A stretch of DNA of 64,000 nucleotides from an uncultured Prevotellaceae bacterium. GTDB taxonomy: Bacteria > Bacteroidota > Bacteroidia > Bacteroidales > Bacteroidaceae. Position numbers and translations under genes: made by a program. Below the pieces are notes generated by a model. It did no database searches, was not told the origin of the DNA, and saw only the letters and a list, made by a program, of their open reading frames with translations. Of this stretch, positions 15,570-23,392 are shown one piece after another. The stretch covers positions 1 to 64,000 of the forward strand of contig ONDP01000005.1 in assembly GCA_900316645.1 (NCBI GenBank), given 5' to 3'. Each line of letters begins with the position of its first letter. Positions within the stretch are counted from its first letter, which is position 1.

Positions 15570-16322
15570 TTGAAACAACTGAAAGACATATCTGTATTCC
15601 GTGCGTTAGTCATCCTCAGCATGATGGTGACGGGGCTTCCTGTAACAGCCCAGACTGAACGCCGCGAGACACCTGCCGACAGCATCCAGATGATGATGGC
15701 ACGCATCGACTCGCTGACGCGTGCCGATTCCGTCATCACTGTCGAGGAGATAGAACCCACCCAGTCGGTATTGATCGACTCCACCAAACTGGTAAAGCCC
15801 AAACGCGACTGGAGCACGTGGCGTCCCGACCCCAAGCGAGCCCTTTGGCTGGCGCTCGTCATCCCCGGTGGCGGACAGATCTACAACCGCAAATACTGGA
15901 AACTGCCCCTTATCTATGGTGGTTTCCTGGGTTGCATCTATGCCCTCACGTGGAACAACATGATGTATAAGGATTATGCGCAGGCCTACCAAGACCTCAT
16001 GGACAACGACCCCACGACGGCCTCGTACAACAAGTTCCTGCACCTGGGTGTTGAAATCAACAAAAGCAACGAGGAACGCTATAAGGAGATTTTCAAGAAC
16101 CGTAAGGATAAATACCGTCGTTGGCGCGACCTCAGCATTTTTGTGATGATAGGAGTCTATGCCCTTTCGGTGATTGACGCCTATGTTGATGCCGAACTGT
16201 CGGCCTTCGATATTTCCAAAGACCTGTCGCTGAAGGTCGAACCCACCGTGATTCCCAATCATGGTGGCGGCAATCCGTTGCAAGCCCAGTCGTACGGTGT
16301 CAACTGCAAATTGAATTTTTAA
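15570..16322 (+). CDS. DUF5683 family membrane protein
   Basis: A 250-aa protein. An in-frame TAG at 15561 leaves the TTG at 15570 as the best start, since the next Met codons fall inside the signal peptide (LVILSMMVTGLPVTAQ). A low-complexity linker (about 28-75) precedes a domain with two or three hydrophobic segments (RALWLALVIPGGGQIYNRKYWKLPLIYGGFLGCIYAL near 90-125, LSIFVMIGVYALSVIDAYVDAEL near 190-212) and a short C-terminal strand region. This is the DUF5683 layout, usual between parB and a lytic transglycosylase in Bacteroidetes. Function unknown; an envelope role is likely from the neighbours. Confidence 0.85.
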   Translation: MKQLKDISVFRALVILSMMVTGLPVTAQTERRETPADSIQMMMARIDSLTRADSVITVEEIEPTQSVLIDSTKLVKPKRDWSTWRPDPKRALWLALVIPGGGQIYNRKYWKLPLIYGGFLGCIYALTWNNMMYKDYAQAYQDLMDNDPTTASYNKFLHLGVEINKSNEERYKEIFKNRKDKYRRWRDLSIFVMIGVYALSVIDAYVDAELSAFDISKDLSLKVEPTVIPNHGGGNPLQAQSYGVNCKLNF

Positions 16323-16342
16323 AATACAAAACCAAATAAAGA

Positions 16343-17686
16343 ATGATCAGCAAGAAATTTCTGTTACTGCTCGCCATCCTGTTTGGCATGTCCGTCGCCG
16401 TTCAGGCGCAAATCGTGGTGAACGAGACGGAAAAAGAAGAAGAAGAAGAAGTTGATGAGGAAGACGAACTCGTCGTGATTGACCAAAGTGGTAACGAGGA
16501 AGTGATTGACTTCCCCGAGGCCATGACCTACGACCTGGACAGTCTGCTCAGCGAGTATATGGCAAAGACCTACCTCACCTCTGACGACTGTAATTTCAAG
16601 AACGAGAACCCCTACTATCCCGAAGAGGTGTACATCGACCGTTTGTCGCGCATGCCTACGGTGATGGAGATGGCTCATAATAATGTTGTCCAGAACTTCA
16701 TCGACCGCTATGCCCAGCGCCTTCGCGGAACGATATCCTACTGTCTGGGAGCCGGCAATTTCTATATGCCTATCTTCGAAGAGGCGCTAGAAGCCTATCA
16801 GATACCCCTCGAACTGAAATACCTGCCCGTCATTGAGTCGGCCCTCAATCCGAAGGCTGTCTCGCGCGTGGGAGCTACCGGTCTCTGGCAATTTATGCTG
16901 GCTACTGGTAAGCAGTATAACCTGCAGATCAACTCGTTGGTCGATGAACGTCGCGACCCCATCAAGGCTTCCTATGCCGCTGCCCACCTGCTGAGCGACC
17001 TCTATAAGGTGTTTGGCGACTGGAACCTGGTGATTGCTGCCTATAACTGCGGTCCAGGCAATGTGAACAAGGCCATCCAGCGCTCTGGCGGGTCGAAGGA
17101 CTACTGGCAGATTTACCCTTACCTGCCCCGTGAAACGCGTGGCTACGTGCCTGCCTTCATAGCAGCCAACTATATGATGACCTACTATTCGCTGCACAAT
17201 ATCTGTCCGATGAACAGTCGTCTGCCTGCCAAGACCGATACGGTGATGGTTGATAAGAAGATGCACCTTGAGCAGATTGCCCATGTGCTGAATCTCGACA
17301 TTGATATGCTGCGTGCCCTCAACCCGATGTATCGCCACGACATCATCCCCGGCAATACCCAGCCCTATGCCCTGCGTTTGCCACAGGCTGACATCAGCCG
17401 TTTCATCGAGCAGCAGGATGCCATCCTCGACTATCGTGCCAGCGAACTGCTGACCAACCGTATTCAGGTGGAAGTCAACGACTACACCCCCACCTACTAC
17501 CACAAGAGCAAGCGCTCGTGGAAGAAAGGTCGCAAGGGCCGTGCCGGTCGCCACGTCAAGGCTCGTCGTGGCGGTAAGGCTGCCAAGCACAGCAAAGGCT
17601 GCAAGAAGGCCAGGGCTGGCAAGAAGGCCAAAGGCGGCAAGAAAGCCAAGGGCGGTCGCAAGTCATCAAAGAAAAGACGCAGATAA
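16343..17686 (+). CDS. MltD-like lytic transglycosylase with basic tail
   Basis: A 447-aa secreted peptidoglycan lyase. The signal peptide is MISKKFLLLLAILFGMSVAVQAQ, followed by an acidic stretch with runs of Glu. The SLT domain (about 100-270) shows LPVIESALNPKAVSRVGATGLWQFM with the catalytic Glu, then AAYNCGPGNVNKAI and YVPAFIAANYMM. A LysM-like segment follows (HLEQIAHVLNLDIDMLRALNP...). The last ~60 residues are almost all Lys, Arg, Gly, Ala and Ser with KKAKGG repeats, histone-H1-like and unusual for a murein enzyme; the tail may bind anionic polymers (inference). Confidence 0.92.
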   Translation: MISKKFLLLLAILFGMSVAVQAQIVVNETEKEEEEEVDEEDELVVIDQSGNEEVIDFPEAMTYDLDSLLSEYMAKTYLTSDDCNFKNENPYYPEEVYIDRLSRMPTVMEMAHNNVVQNFIDRYAQRLRGTISYCLGAGNFYMPIFEEALEAYQIPLELKYLPVIESALNPKAVSRVGATGLWQFMLATGKQYNLQINSLVDERRDPIKASYAAAHLLSDLYKVFGDWNLVIAAYNCGPGNVNKAIQRSGGSKDYWQIYPYLPRETRGYVPAFIAANYMMTYYSLHNICPMNSRLPAKTDTVMVDKKMHLEQIAHVLNLDIDMLRALNPMYRHDIIPGNTQPYALRLPQADISRFIEQQDAILDYRASELLTNRIQVEVNDYTPTYYHKSKRSWKKGRKGRAGRHVKARRGGKAAKHSKGCKKARAGKKAKGGKKAKGGRKSSKKRRR

Positions 17687-17707
17687 TATATATAATAAGG
17701 TGTAAGC

Positions 17708-19978
17708 ATGATGGAAGACGAAAAAGAGAAATTGCGTGAAGACCAAGACGAACAGATAGTCAACGACGCTTTCCAGCATCTGCTGGACAGTTATCTGGCA
17801 TCACGTCATCGTAAGAAAGTTGATATCATCACCAAGGCATTCAACTTTGCCCGTCAGGCTCATAAGGGCGTTCGCCGTCTGTCGGGCGAGCCTTATATCT
17901 TACACCCTATTGCTGTTGCCCAGATAGCCTGCGAGGAAGTGGGACTGGGGTCTACCAGCATCTGTGCTGCCCTGCTACACGACGTGGTGGAAGATACCGA
18001 CTATACCACCGAGGACATTGAGAACATCTTCGGTCCTAAGATAGCCCAGATTGTGGATGGTCTGACCAAGATCAGCGGCGGCATCTTCGGTGAACAGGCC
18101 TCTGCCCAGGCAGAGAACTTCAAGAAACTGCTGCTCACCATGAGCGAAGACATCCGCGTCATCCTCATCAAGATATGCGACCGTCTGCACAATATGCGCA
18201 CCCTGCAGTCGCAACCTGCCAACAAACAGTATAAGATTGCCGGTGAGACGCTGTATATCTATGCGCCCCTCTCCAACCGCCTGGGTCTTTACAAGATTAA
18301 GTCGGAACTCGAGAACCTGAGTTTCCAGTACGAGCATCCCGACGAATATAACAGCATCAAGGCCAAGCTTGCCTCTACCGAGGCCAAGCGCCATGAGCTC
18401 TTCGACCAGTTTACAGCGCCCATCGAGGAGTCGCTGCGCCAGATGGGTGTGAAATATCAGATTAAGGAGCGCGTAAAGACGCCCTACTCCATCTGGAACA
18501 AGATGCAGAACAAGCACGTTACCTTCGACGAGGTTTACGACATCTTGGCTGTGCGCATCATCTTCACCCCCGACAAGCGCGAAGAGGAAATCAACGAATG
18601 CTTCAACATCTATGTGGCCATCTCGAAAATCTATAAGTCGCACCCCGACCGCCTGCGCGACTGGCTCTCTCATCCGAAAGCCAACGGCTATCAGGCGCTC
18701 CACGTCACCCTCATGTCGAAACAGGGACGATGGATAGAGGTGCAGATACGTTCCGACCGCATGGACGAGATTGCCGAACAGGGCTTTGCTGCCCACTGGA
18801 AATACAAGGACGGCATGGAGAAGGAGTTCACCGAGGACGAAAACGAACTGAACGACTGGTTGCGCACCATCAAGGAAATACTCGACGACCCACAGCCCGA
18901 CGCCATGGACTTCCTCGACGCCATCAAGCTCAACCTCTTTGCCTCTGAAATCTTTGTGTTCACCCCCAAGGGCGAAATCAAGACCATGCCTACGGGCTGT
19001 ACGGCACTCGACTTTGCATTCAGCATCCACACCTTCCTGGGATCGCACTGTATCGGAGCCAAGGTGAACCATAAGCTCGTGCCACTGAGTCATAAACTGA
19101 AGAGTGGCGACCAGGTGGAGATTCTCACCTCGAAGTCGCAACACGTACAGAGTTCGTGGATTAGTTTCGTTTCCACTGCCAAGGCTAAGGCTAAGATCCA
19201 GGCCATCCTGCGTCGTAACGGACGCGAGATACAGAAACAGGGAGAGGAAATTCTCAGTGCCTTCCTCAAGAACAACGATATTGAAAACTCCGTGGCTGTA
19301 GCCGATCAGCTGGCTGCCTTCCATGAGTCGCGCAGCAGGGAGGATTTCTTCCAGTCACTGGGCGACAAGACCATTCTGCTGGGCGAGAAAGACATCGACG
19401 AACTGCATGGCAAGAACTCCGCCAACGGTGTTTCGGGATGGCGCCGACTGGTGCCTTTCCTGAGCAAGGGCAAGGCGAAGCAAGCCGACGAGCAGCCCGA
19501 CTACTTCATCGTTCCCGAGAAGTTCAATCGCAAGAAACCCATCTACATCAACGACACCAACATCAGTCAGTATCGTTTCCGTCGCTGTTGCCACCCCATC
19601 CCGGGCGACGACATCCTTGGTTTCATCGACACCAAGAAGCGCATTGAGATTCACAAGCGCGACTGTCCTGTGGCCAACAAGCTCAAGACGAGTTACGGCA
19701 ACCGCATCCTGGATGCCAAATGGGACATGCACAAGCGCCTCTTCTTCGACGCCACCATCCATATCGAGGGTATCGACCGTGTAGGTATGGTCATGGACAT
19801 CTCGAAAATCATCTCGTCGCAGATGAATGTCAACATACACAAGCTCACCATCACCAGTGAAGAGGGTGTCTTCCAGGGCGACATTGAAATCCGCGTCCAC
19901 GACCGCGAAGACGTGAAGACCATCATCGACCAGCTCAAAAATGTTGAAGACCTGCAAGAAGTAACACAAACTATGTGA
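17708..19978 (+). CDS. Bifunctional (p)ppGpp synthetase/hydrolase (Rel/SpoT)
   Basis: A 756-aa long-form RSH protein controlling the stringent response. The HD hydrolase domain has an intact ALLHDVVEDTDYT (His91-Asp92), so hydrolysis is likely active. The synthetase domain (about 240-370) contains HPKANGYQALHVTLMS and the EVQIRSDRMDEIAEQGFAAHWKYK block. The TGS domain (VFTPKGEIKTMPTGCTALDFAFSIHT) begins near 415 and a C-terminal ACT domain covers about 680-756. Start may be 17708 or 17711. The gene ends directly before a 12-unit GTGAAAA-type heptad array. Confidence 0.95.
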   Translation: MMEDEKEKLREDQDEQIVNDAFQHLLDSYLASRHRKKVDIITKAFNFARQAHKGVRRLSGEPYILHPIAVAQIACEEVGLGSTSICAALLHDVVEDTDYTTEDIENIFGPKIAQIVDGLTKISGGIFGEQASAQAENFKKLLLTMSEDIRVILIKICDRLHNMRTLQSQPANKQYKIAGETLYIYAPLSNRLGLYKIKSELENLSFQYEHPDEYNSIKAKLASTEAKRHELFDQFTAPIEESLRQMGVKYQIKERVKTPYSIWNKMQNKHVTFDEVYDILAVRIIFTPDKREEEINECFNIYVAISKIYKSHPDRLRDWLSHPKANGYQALHVTLMSKQGRWIEVQIRSDRMDEIAEQGFAAHWKYKDGMEKEFTEDENELNDWLRTIKEILDDPQPDAMDFLDAIKLNLFASEIFVFTPKGEIKTMPTGCTALDFAFSIHTFLGSHCIGAKVNHKLVPLSHKLKSGDQVEILTSKSQHVQSSWISFVSTAKAKAKIQAILRRNGREIQKQGEEILSAFLKNNDIENSVAVADQLAAFHESRSREDFFQSLGDKTILLGEKDIDELHGKNSANGVSGWRRLVPFLSKGKAKQADEQPDYFIVPEKFNRKKPIYINDTNISQYRFRRCCHPIPGDDILGFIDTKKRIEIHKRDCPVANKLKTSYGNRILDAKWDMHKRLFFDATIHIEGIDRVGMVMDISKIISSQMNVNIHKLTITSEEGVFQGDIEIRVHDREDVKTIIDQLKNVEDLQEVTQTM

Positions 19979-19983
19979 GAGAA

Positions 19984-20067
19984 GTGAAAAGAGAGGAGTG
20001 AAAAGTGAAAAGTGAAAAGAGAGGAGTGAAAAGTGAAAAGTGAAAAGTGAGGAGTGAGGAGTTATGG
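19984..20067 (+). repeat. Twelve-unit heptad array (GTGAAAA type) before the four-helix-bundle gene
   Basis: Twelve consecutive 7-nt units: GTGAAAA (seven copies), GAGAGGA (two), GTGAGGA (two) and a final GTTATGG that contains the ATG of the next gene (20064). It begins 5 nt after the Rel/SpoT stop codon and fills the whole gap. Confidence 0.9.
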
Positions 20068-20423
20068 AGCAAAATAATAAAGGAATTCTTGAAAATAAGA
20101 GTTTTTCCTTTTCTATAAGAATCGTTAAGCTGACGAAATATCTTAAAGAAGAGAAAAGGGAGAATATCTTGTCCAAACAATTGCTTCGTTCTGGTACCTC
20201 TATCGGAGCTAATATAGCTGAAGCTCAATTTGCCCAAAGCAAACCTGATTTTATAACAAAACTACATATTGCACTAAAAGAAGCTAGTGAAACAAGATAT
20301 TGGTTATCTCTCTTACACGCAACAGATTATCTGACTGATGACGAGTATGATAACATCCTCTATGACTGCAATCAATTAATTAATATGTTAATTTCATCTT
20401 GTAAAACTATAAAAAATGAATAA
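20064..20423 (+). CDS. Four-helix-bundle protein (S23 / 23S rRNA intervening-sequence family)
   Basis: A 119-aa all-helical protein with the family signature LTKYLKEEKRENILSKQLLRSGTSIGANIAEAQFAQSKPDFITKLHIALKEASETRYWLSLL. This family was first found in intervening sequences of 23S rRNA genes and is related to the Avd accessory protein of diversity-generating retroelements; cellular function is poorly known. By eye the gene is much AT-richer than its neighbours and has different codon use, a sign of transfer. It is flanked by GTGAAAA arrays on the left and inverted TTTTCAC arrays on the right. Its stop overlaps the pectinesterase start by 8 nt. No reverse transcriptase or rRNA gene is nearby. 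Confidence 0.9.
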   Translation: MEQNNKGILENKSFSFSIRIVKLTKYLKEEKRENILSKQLLRSGTSIGANIAEAQFAQSKPDFITKLHIALKEASETRYWLSLLHATDYLTDDEYDNILYDCNQLINMLISSCKTIKNE

Positions 20424-21507
20424 AGTTAATCTACAAAGAGCATTTATGCTACTTTTCACTTTTCACTTTTCACTTTTCACTTCATACCGAAGAGTGATTC
20501 TTCTACTTTTCACTTTTCACTTTTCACTTTTCACTTCATACCTAAGAGTGATTCTTCTACTTTTCACTTTTCACTTTTCACTTTTCACTTCTATAGCCAA
20601 GAGTTACGATAATCCGGATACGATTGTGGTGGCTCGCGACGGGACGGGAGAGTTTCGTAACATTTCAGAAGCCGTTGAGGTGTGCCGCGCCTTTATGGAC
20701 TACCATAAGGTCATCTTCGTCAAGCGGGGAGTATATAAGGAGAAAATCGTCATTCCACAGTCGCTCACCAATATCGAGATATGCGGTGAGGATCGCGACA
20801 ACACCATCATCACATGGGACGACCATGCCAATATCCTCTATCCCCCTACGGGCAAACCAATGGGAACCTTCCGCACCTTTACCCTGAGGATTGACGGAAG
20901 CTACATCACCCTCAAGAACATCACCGTCGAGAACAATGCCGCCCGACTGGGACAGGCAGTAGCTCTGTTCACCGTTGGCGACAAACTCACCTTCGTAAAC
21001 TGCCGTTTCCTGGGCCATCAGGACACCATCTATACGGGCAATGCCCATTCACGCCAGCTGTTCAAGGACTGCTACATCGAGGGCACCACCGACTTCATCT
21101 TCGGTCCTGCCACCGCCTGGTTCGAGCATTGCGACATCTTCTGCAAGGCCGACTCCTACATCACTGCAGCCTCCACCCCGCAGGACGTGCCCTACGGCTA
21201 CGTGTTCAACAACTGTCGCATCACGGCTGCCGAAGGTGTTACGAAGGTATATCTGGGACGCCCCTGGCGCGACTATGGCTACACCCTCTTCATGAATTGC
21301 GACCTGCCCCGCCAAATACGTCCCGAGGGCTGGCACCACTGGCAGAAAAACCGTGAGCAGACAGCCCGCTACATGGAGTATAACAACCGAGGCGAGGGCG
21401 CAGCCACCCAGGGCCGTGTTGCCTGGAGCCGCCAACTGACCAAGAAAGAAGCCCAGGCCATCACTCCCGAGCGGGTGTTCAGCATCAACGACCAATGGAA
21501 TCCCTAA
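20416..21507 (+). CDS. Pectinesterase with repeat-derived N-terminus
   Basis: A 363-aa carbohydrate esterase family 8 enzyme that de-esterifies pectin. Motifs: VIFVKRGVYKEKI, GQAVALFTVGDKLTF, GHQDTIYT (acid/base Asp near 203), TDFIFGPATAWFE (nucleophile Asp near 226) and VYLGRPWRDYG (Arg near 282). The first ~65 residues are peculiar: three in-frame 18-residue repeats LLFTFHFSLFTS + YRRVIL encoded by TTTTCAC heptad arrays, which take the place of a signal peptide. ATG 20416 overlaps the upstream gene; ATG 20446 is an alternative. The enzyme domain seems intact from IAKSYDNPDTIVVARDG on. Confidence 0.88.
   Translation: MNKVNLQRAFMLLFTFHFSLFTSYRRVILLLFTFHFSLFTSYLRVILLLFTFHFSLFTSIAKSYDNPDTIVVARDGTGEFRNISEAVEVCRAFMDYHKVIFVKRGVYKEKIVIPQSLTNIEICGEDRDNTIITWDDHANILYPPTGKPMGTFRTFTLRIDGSYITLKNITVENNAARLGQAVALFTVGDKLTFVNCRFLGHQDTIYTGNAHSRQLFKDCYIEGTTDFIFGPATAWFEHCDIFCKADSYITAASTPQDVPYGYVFNNCRITAAEGVTKVYLGRPWRDYGYTLFMNCDLPRQIRPEGWHHWQKNREQTARYMEYNNRGEGAATQGRVAWSRQLTKKEAQAITPERVFSINDQWNP
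20449..20610 (+). repeat. Three 54-bp tandem repeats built of TTTTCAC heptads, inside the pectinesterase gene
   Basis: Copies begin at 20449, 20503 and 20557. Each has four CTTTTCA heptads and a CTTCATA-type linker; the third diverges at its end. 54 nt equals 18 codons, so whole-unit changes keep frame, while loss or gain of one heptad would shift it. The array is the reverse complement of the GTGAAAA array at 19984-20067. Confidence 0.9.
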
Positions 21508-21547
21508 TCATTATTACATAAAACTAAATCTTTAAACATTATTGCTT

Positions 21548-22819
21548 ATGAAAAAACTAGTATTTGTGTTTGCCATGTTATTCGCTATTGCAATGACAGC
21601 AGAAGCCCAGGGCCTTTTCAACCGTGTAAAGGAATCAGCCAAATGGAAAGCCAGAAGCAAAGTGGAGAGCGCTATTGACCGAGGTATCGACAAAGCCCTC
21701 GACAAGACAGAAGACGCTGCCACCGATGCCGTTAAGGGCAAGAAAGGCAAGAAGAACAAGGAAAATGACGCAGAAGTTGAAGCTGCCGACGACAACCCAC
21801 AGGTAGCCACCTCCTCTGATTTCAAACGTGGCTCTGTCATCATGTTCCAAGATGATGTCACTGCTGAGCAGGTGGGCGAGTTCCCCTCTAAGTGGGATAT
21901 GTTCTCTGGTACGACTGAGGTCAAGACTATTGCCGGTGTAAAAGCCATCAATCCTACTGAAAATGCCCAGATACAGCCCCTCATCAAGGAGCAGGGTGCA
22001 TATCTGCCGGAAGAGTTCACCATTGAATACGATTTCTACTATTGGCCCAGCAAGGACGATATTGGCTTGAATGACATCAAACTGATTCTTGCTGTTACCA
22101 AAGACCGCTCGGAGTTCCCCGGCGAGGGATATGACTCAGACGACTTGACAGCCTTCGTTCTGAAACATGGTGTCTGTGATACCCAAGAACATAGCTATTA
22201 TTTCAATGGAAACAAGGAGGGAGCTTTTGAGTACTCGTTCAAGAAGGGGTGGAACCACGTAGCCCTGTCGTTCAACAAACGTGCGCTGAAGGTTTATTTC
22301 AACGACAAGCGTGTGGTCAACCTCCCACGTGTCAACCAACCCACATGGATGTGCTTCCAGGTTCCTTTTGAATATAAAAACCTCACCTTCATCCGCAACG
22401 TGGTGATTGCCAAGGGGGCCGTAGCACTCTACGACCGCAATGCACAGGACATCTCAGCTGTCGAGAAGGCCATTCAGGAGACAGGACAGTTTGTGACCAA
22501 CAACATCCTCTTCGACACAGGCAAGGCTACCCTCAAGCAGGAGTCAATGATCGAGATCATGAAGATTGCCGACTATATGAAGAAGAACCCATCGGCTCGC
22601 TTCGAGGTACAGGGACATACCGACAACCAGGGTTCCGACAAGGTGAACGACCCACTGTCGCAGCAGCGTGCCGAGGCCATTGTCAAGGCGCTCGAAGGCT
22701 TAGGTGTTGACGGATTCAATCTGAAGGCCGTAGGTAAGGGCTCTCACGAACCCATTGCCGACAACAAGACCGAAGCCGGTCGCGCCCAGAACCGCCGCGT
22801 CGTATTCATCAAACGATAA
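21548..22819 (+). CDS. OmpA family outer-membrane protein
   Basis: A 423-aa envelope protein. Signal peptide KKLVFVFAMLFAIAMTAEAQ, then a Lys/Glu-rich helical stretch with KGKKGKKNKEN, a beta-rich central domain (about 95-285, resembling a concanavalin/LamG-type sandwich: YYFNGNKEGAFEYSFKKGWNHVALSFNKRALKVYFND), and a C-terminal OmpA-like peptidoglycan-binding domain (about 305-423; NNILFDTGKATLKQESM, VQGHTDNQGSD, PLSQQRAEAIVKAL, GRAQNRRVVF). ATG 21548 was chosen over an upstream TTG at 21542. It probably anchors the outer membrane to murein; the middle domain's ligand is unknown. Confidence 0.9.
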   Translation: MKKLVFVFAMLFAIAMTAEAQGLFNRVKESAKWKARSKVESAIDRGIDKALDKTEDAATDAVKGKKGKKNKENDAEVEAADDNPQVATSSDFKRGSVIMFQDDVTAEQVGEFPSKWDMFSGTTEVKTIAGVKAINPTENAQIQPLIKEQGAYLPEEFTIEYDFYYWPSKDDIGLNDIKLILAVTKDRSEFPGEGYDSDDLTAFVLKHGVCDTQEHSYYFNGNKEGAFEYSFKKGWNHVALSFNKRALKVYFNDKRVVNLPRVNQPTWMCFQVPFEYKNLTFIRNVVIAKGAVALYDRNAQDISAVEKAIQETGQFVTNNILFDTGKATLKQESMIEIMKIADYMKKNPSARFEVQGHTDNQGSDKVNDPLSQQRAEAIVKALEGLGVDGFNLKAVGKGSHEPIADNKTEAGRAQNRRVVFIKR

Positions 22820-22839
22820 TAGCGTATGACCAAGAAAAT

Positions 22840-22873
22840 AAATGGACTATTGCAGATAGTCCATTTGTTTTTT
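22840..22873. terminator. Terminator shared by convergent OmpA and MerR genes
   Basis: An 11-bp stem (AAATGGACTAT, 22840-22850, with 22856-22866), 5-nt loop, then GTTTTTT. It overlaps the last codons of the MerR gene. Confidence 0.85.
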
Positions 22874-23197
22874 CAAGGATTGGAGTTGCTCACGAATGCT
22901 AATCAGTTTCGTGAGCACTTCTGATTTTTTATCGGCACCATCGCGATTGGCATTGATGATGCGCTTGGCAGCAGCCAACTTAAATCCGCGCACCTTCACC
23001 AGGTTGTGAATCAACTTTATCTGTTCTATGTCCTTCTCCTGATACTGGCGTATCTTGGCAGGTCCACTTGTCTTAGGCTTCAGATAAGGGAACTCCGTCT
23101 CCCAGTAGCGCAGCGTACTCTCGTTGACGCCAAACATCTCAGCCACCTCCTTAATGGAGTAGTACATCTTCAGATTTTTGTTCAGATTCAATGCCAT
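22847..23197 (-). CDS. MerR family transcriptional regulator
   Basis: A 116-aa regulator: MerR winged helix-turn-helix (YYSIKEVAEMFGVNESTLRYWETEFPYLKPKTSG...RQYQEKDIEQIKLIHNLVKVRGFKLAAAKRII) and a short C-terminal coiled coil (KLISIREQLQSLKKQMDYLQ). It lacks an effector domain or metal-binding Cys, so it belongs to the short, ligand-free Bacteroidetes group. ATG 23197 fits the promoter at 23216-23223; the frame remains open upstream to 23302 but that would cross the promoter. Regulon unknown; it is divergent from the GH26 mannanase gene. Confidence 0.9.
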   Translation of the reverse strand: MALNLNKNLKMYYSIKEVAEMFGVNESTLRYWETEFPYLKPKTSGPAKIRQYQEKDIEQIKLIHNLVKVRGFKLAAAKRIINANRDGADKKSEVLTKLISIREQLQSLKKQMDYLQ

Positions 23198-23215
23198 AAG
23201 CGCATAGATTTTTTG

Positions 23216-23223
23216 CAAAGGTA
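23216..23223 (-). promoter_or_regulatory. Proximal -7 box of the MerR gene
   Basis: TACCTTTG on the minus strand, 18 nt from ATG 23197. Confidence 0.65.
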
Positions 23224-23299
23224 AAGTTTTATTTTCATTTCTCCAAGTTTTCGAAAGAAAAATTACCTTACCAGCACTTCCTGTATAGGTTTTCTCCTG

Positions 23300-23307
23300 C
23301 AAAGATA
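23300..23307 (-). promoter_or_regulatory. Distal minus-strand -7 box upstream of MerR
   Basis: TATCTTTG on the minus strand, back to back with the GH26 promoter (45 nt between the boxes). It could be a second MerR promoter. Confidence 0.5.
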
Positions 23308-23329
23308 ATCAAAATATATGTCAATCACG

Positions 23330-23360
23330 TTTGCTCTTTCAGTTTTTTTCATTATCTTTG
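23330..23360 (+). promoter_or_regulatory. GH26 promoter
   Basis: TTTG (23330-23333) and TATCTTTG (23353-23360), 19 nt apart. Confidence 0.75.
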
Positions 23361-23392
23361 CAAGAAATTTTGAAAACTAAAACTATAACGAC

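Noticed and set aside
13677-16322. parS sites near parA-parB
   Set aside because: No 16-bp palindrome of the TGTTTCACGTGAAACA type was found by eye; the CACGTG hexamers in the window lie in genes without matching flanks.
17711-17740. Loss of hydrolase activity in the Rel/SpoT protein
   Set aside because: The HD motif (HDVVED) is intact, so a synthetase-only reading is not supported.
20064-20423. Avd protein of a diversity-generating retroelement
   Set aside because: The fold family matches, but there is no reverse transcriptase and no template/variable repeat pair in the window.
20449-20610. CRISPR array in the repeats before the pectinesterase
   Set aside because: Units are contiguous heptads and 54-bp tandem copies without unique spacers, inside a coding frame; no cas genes.
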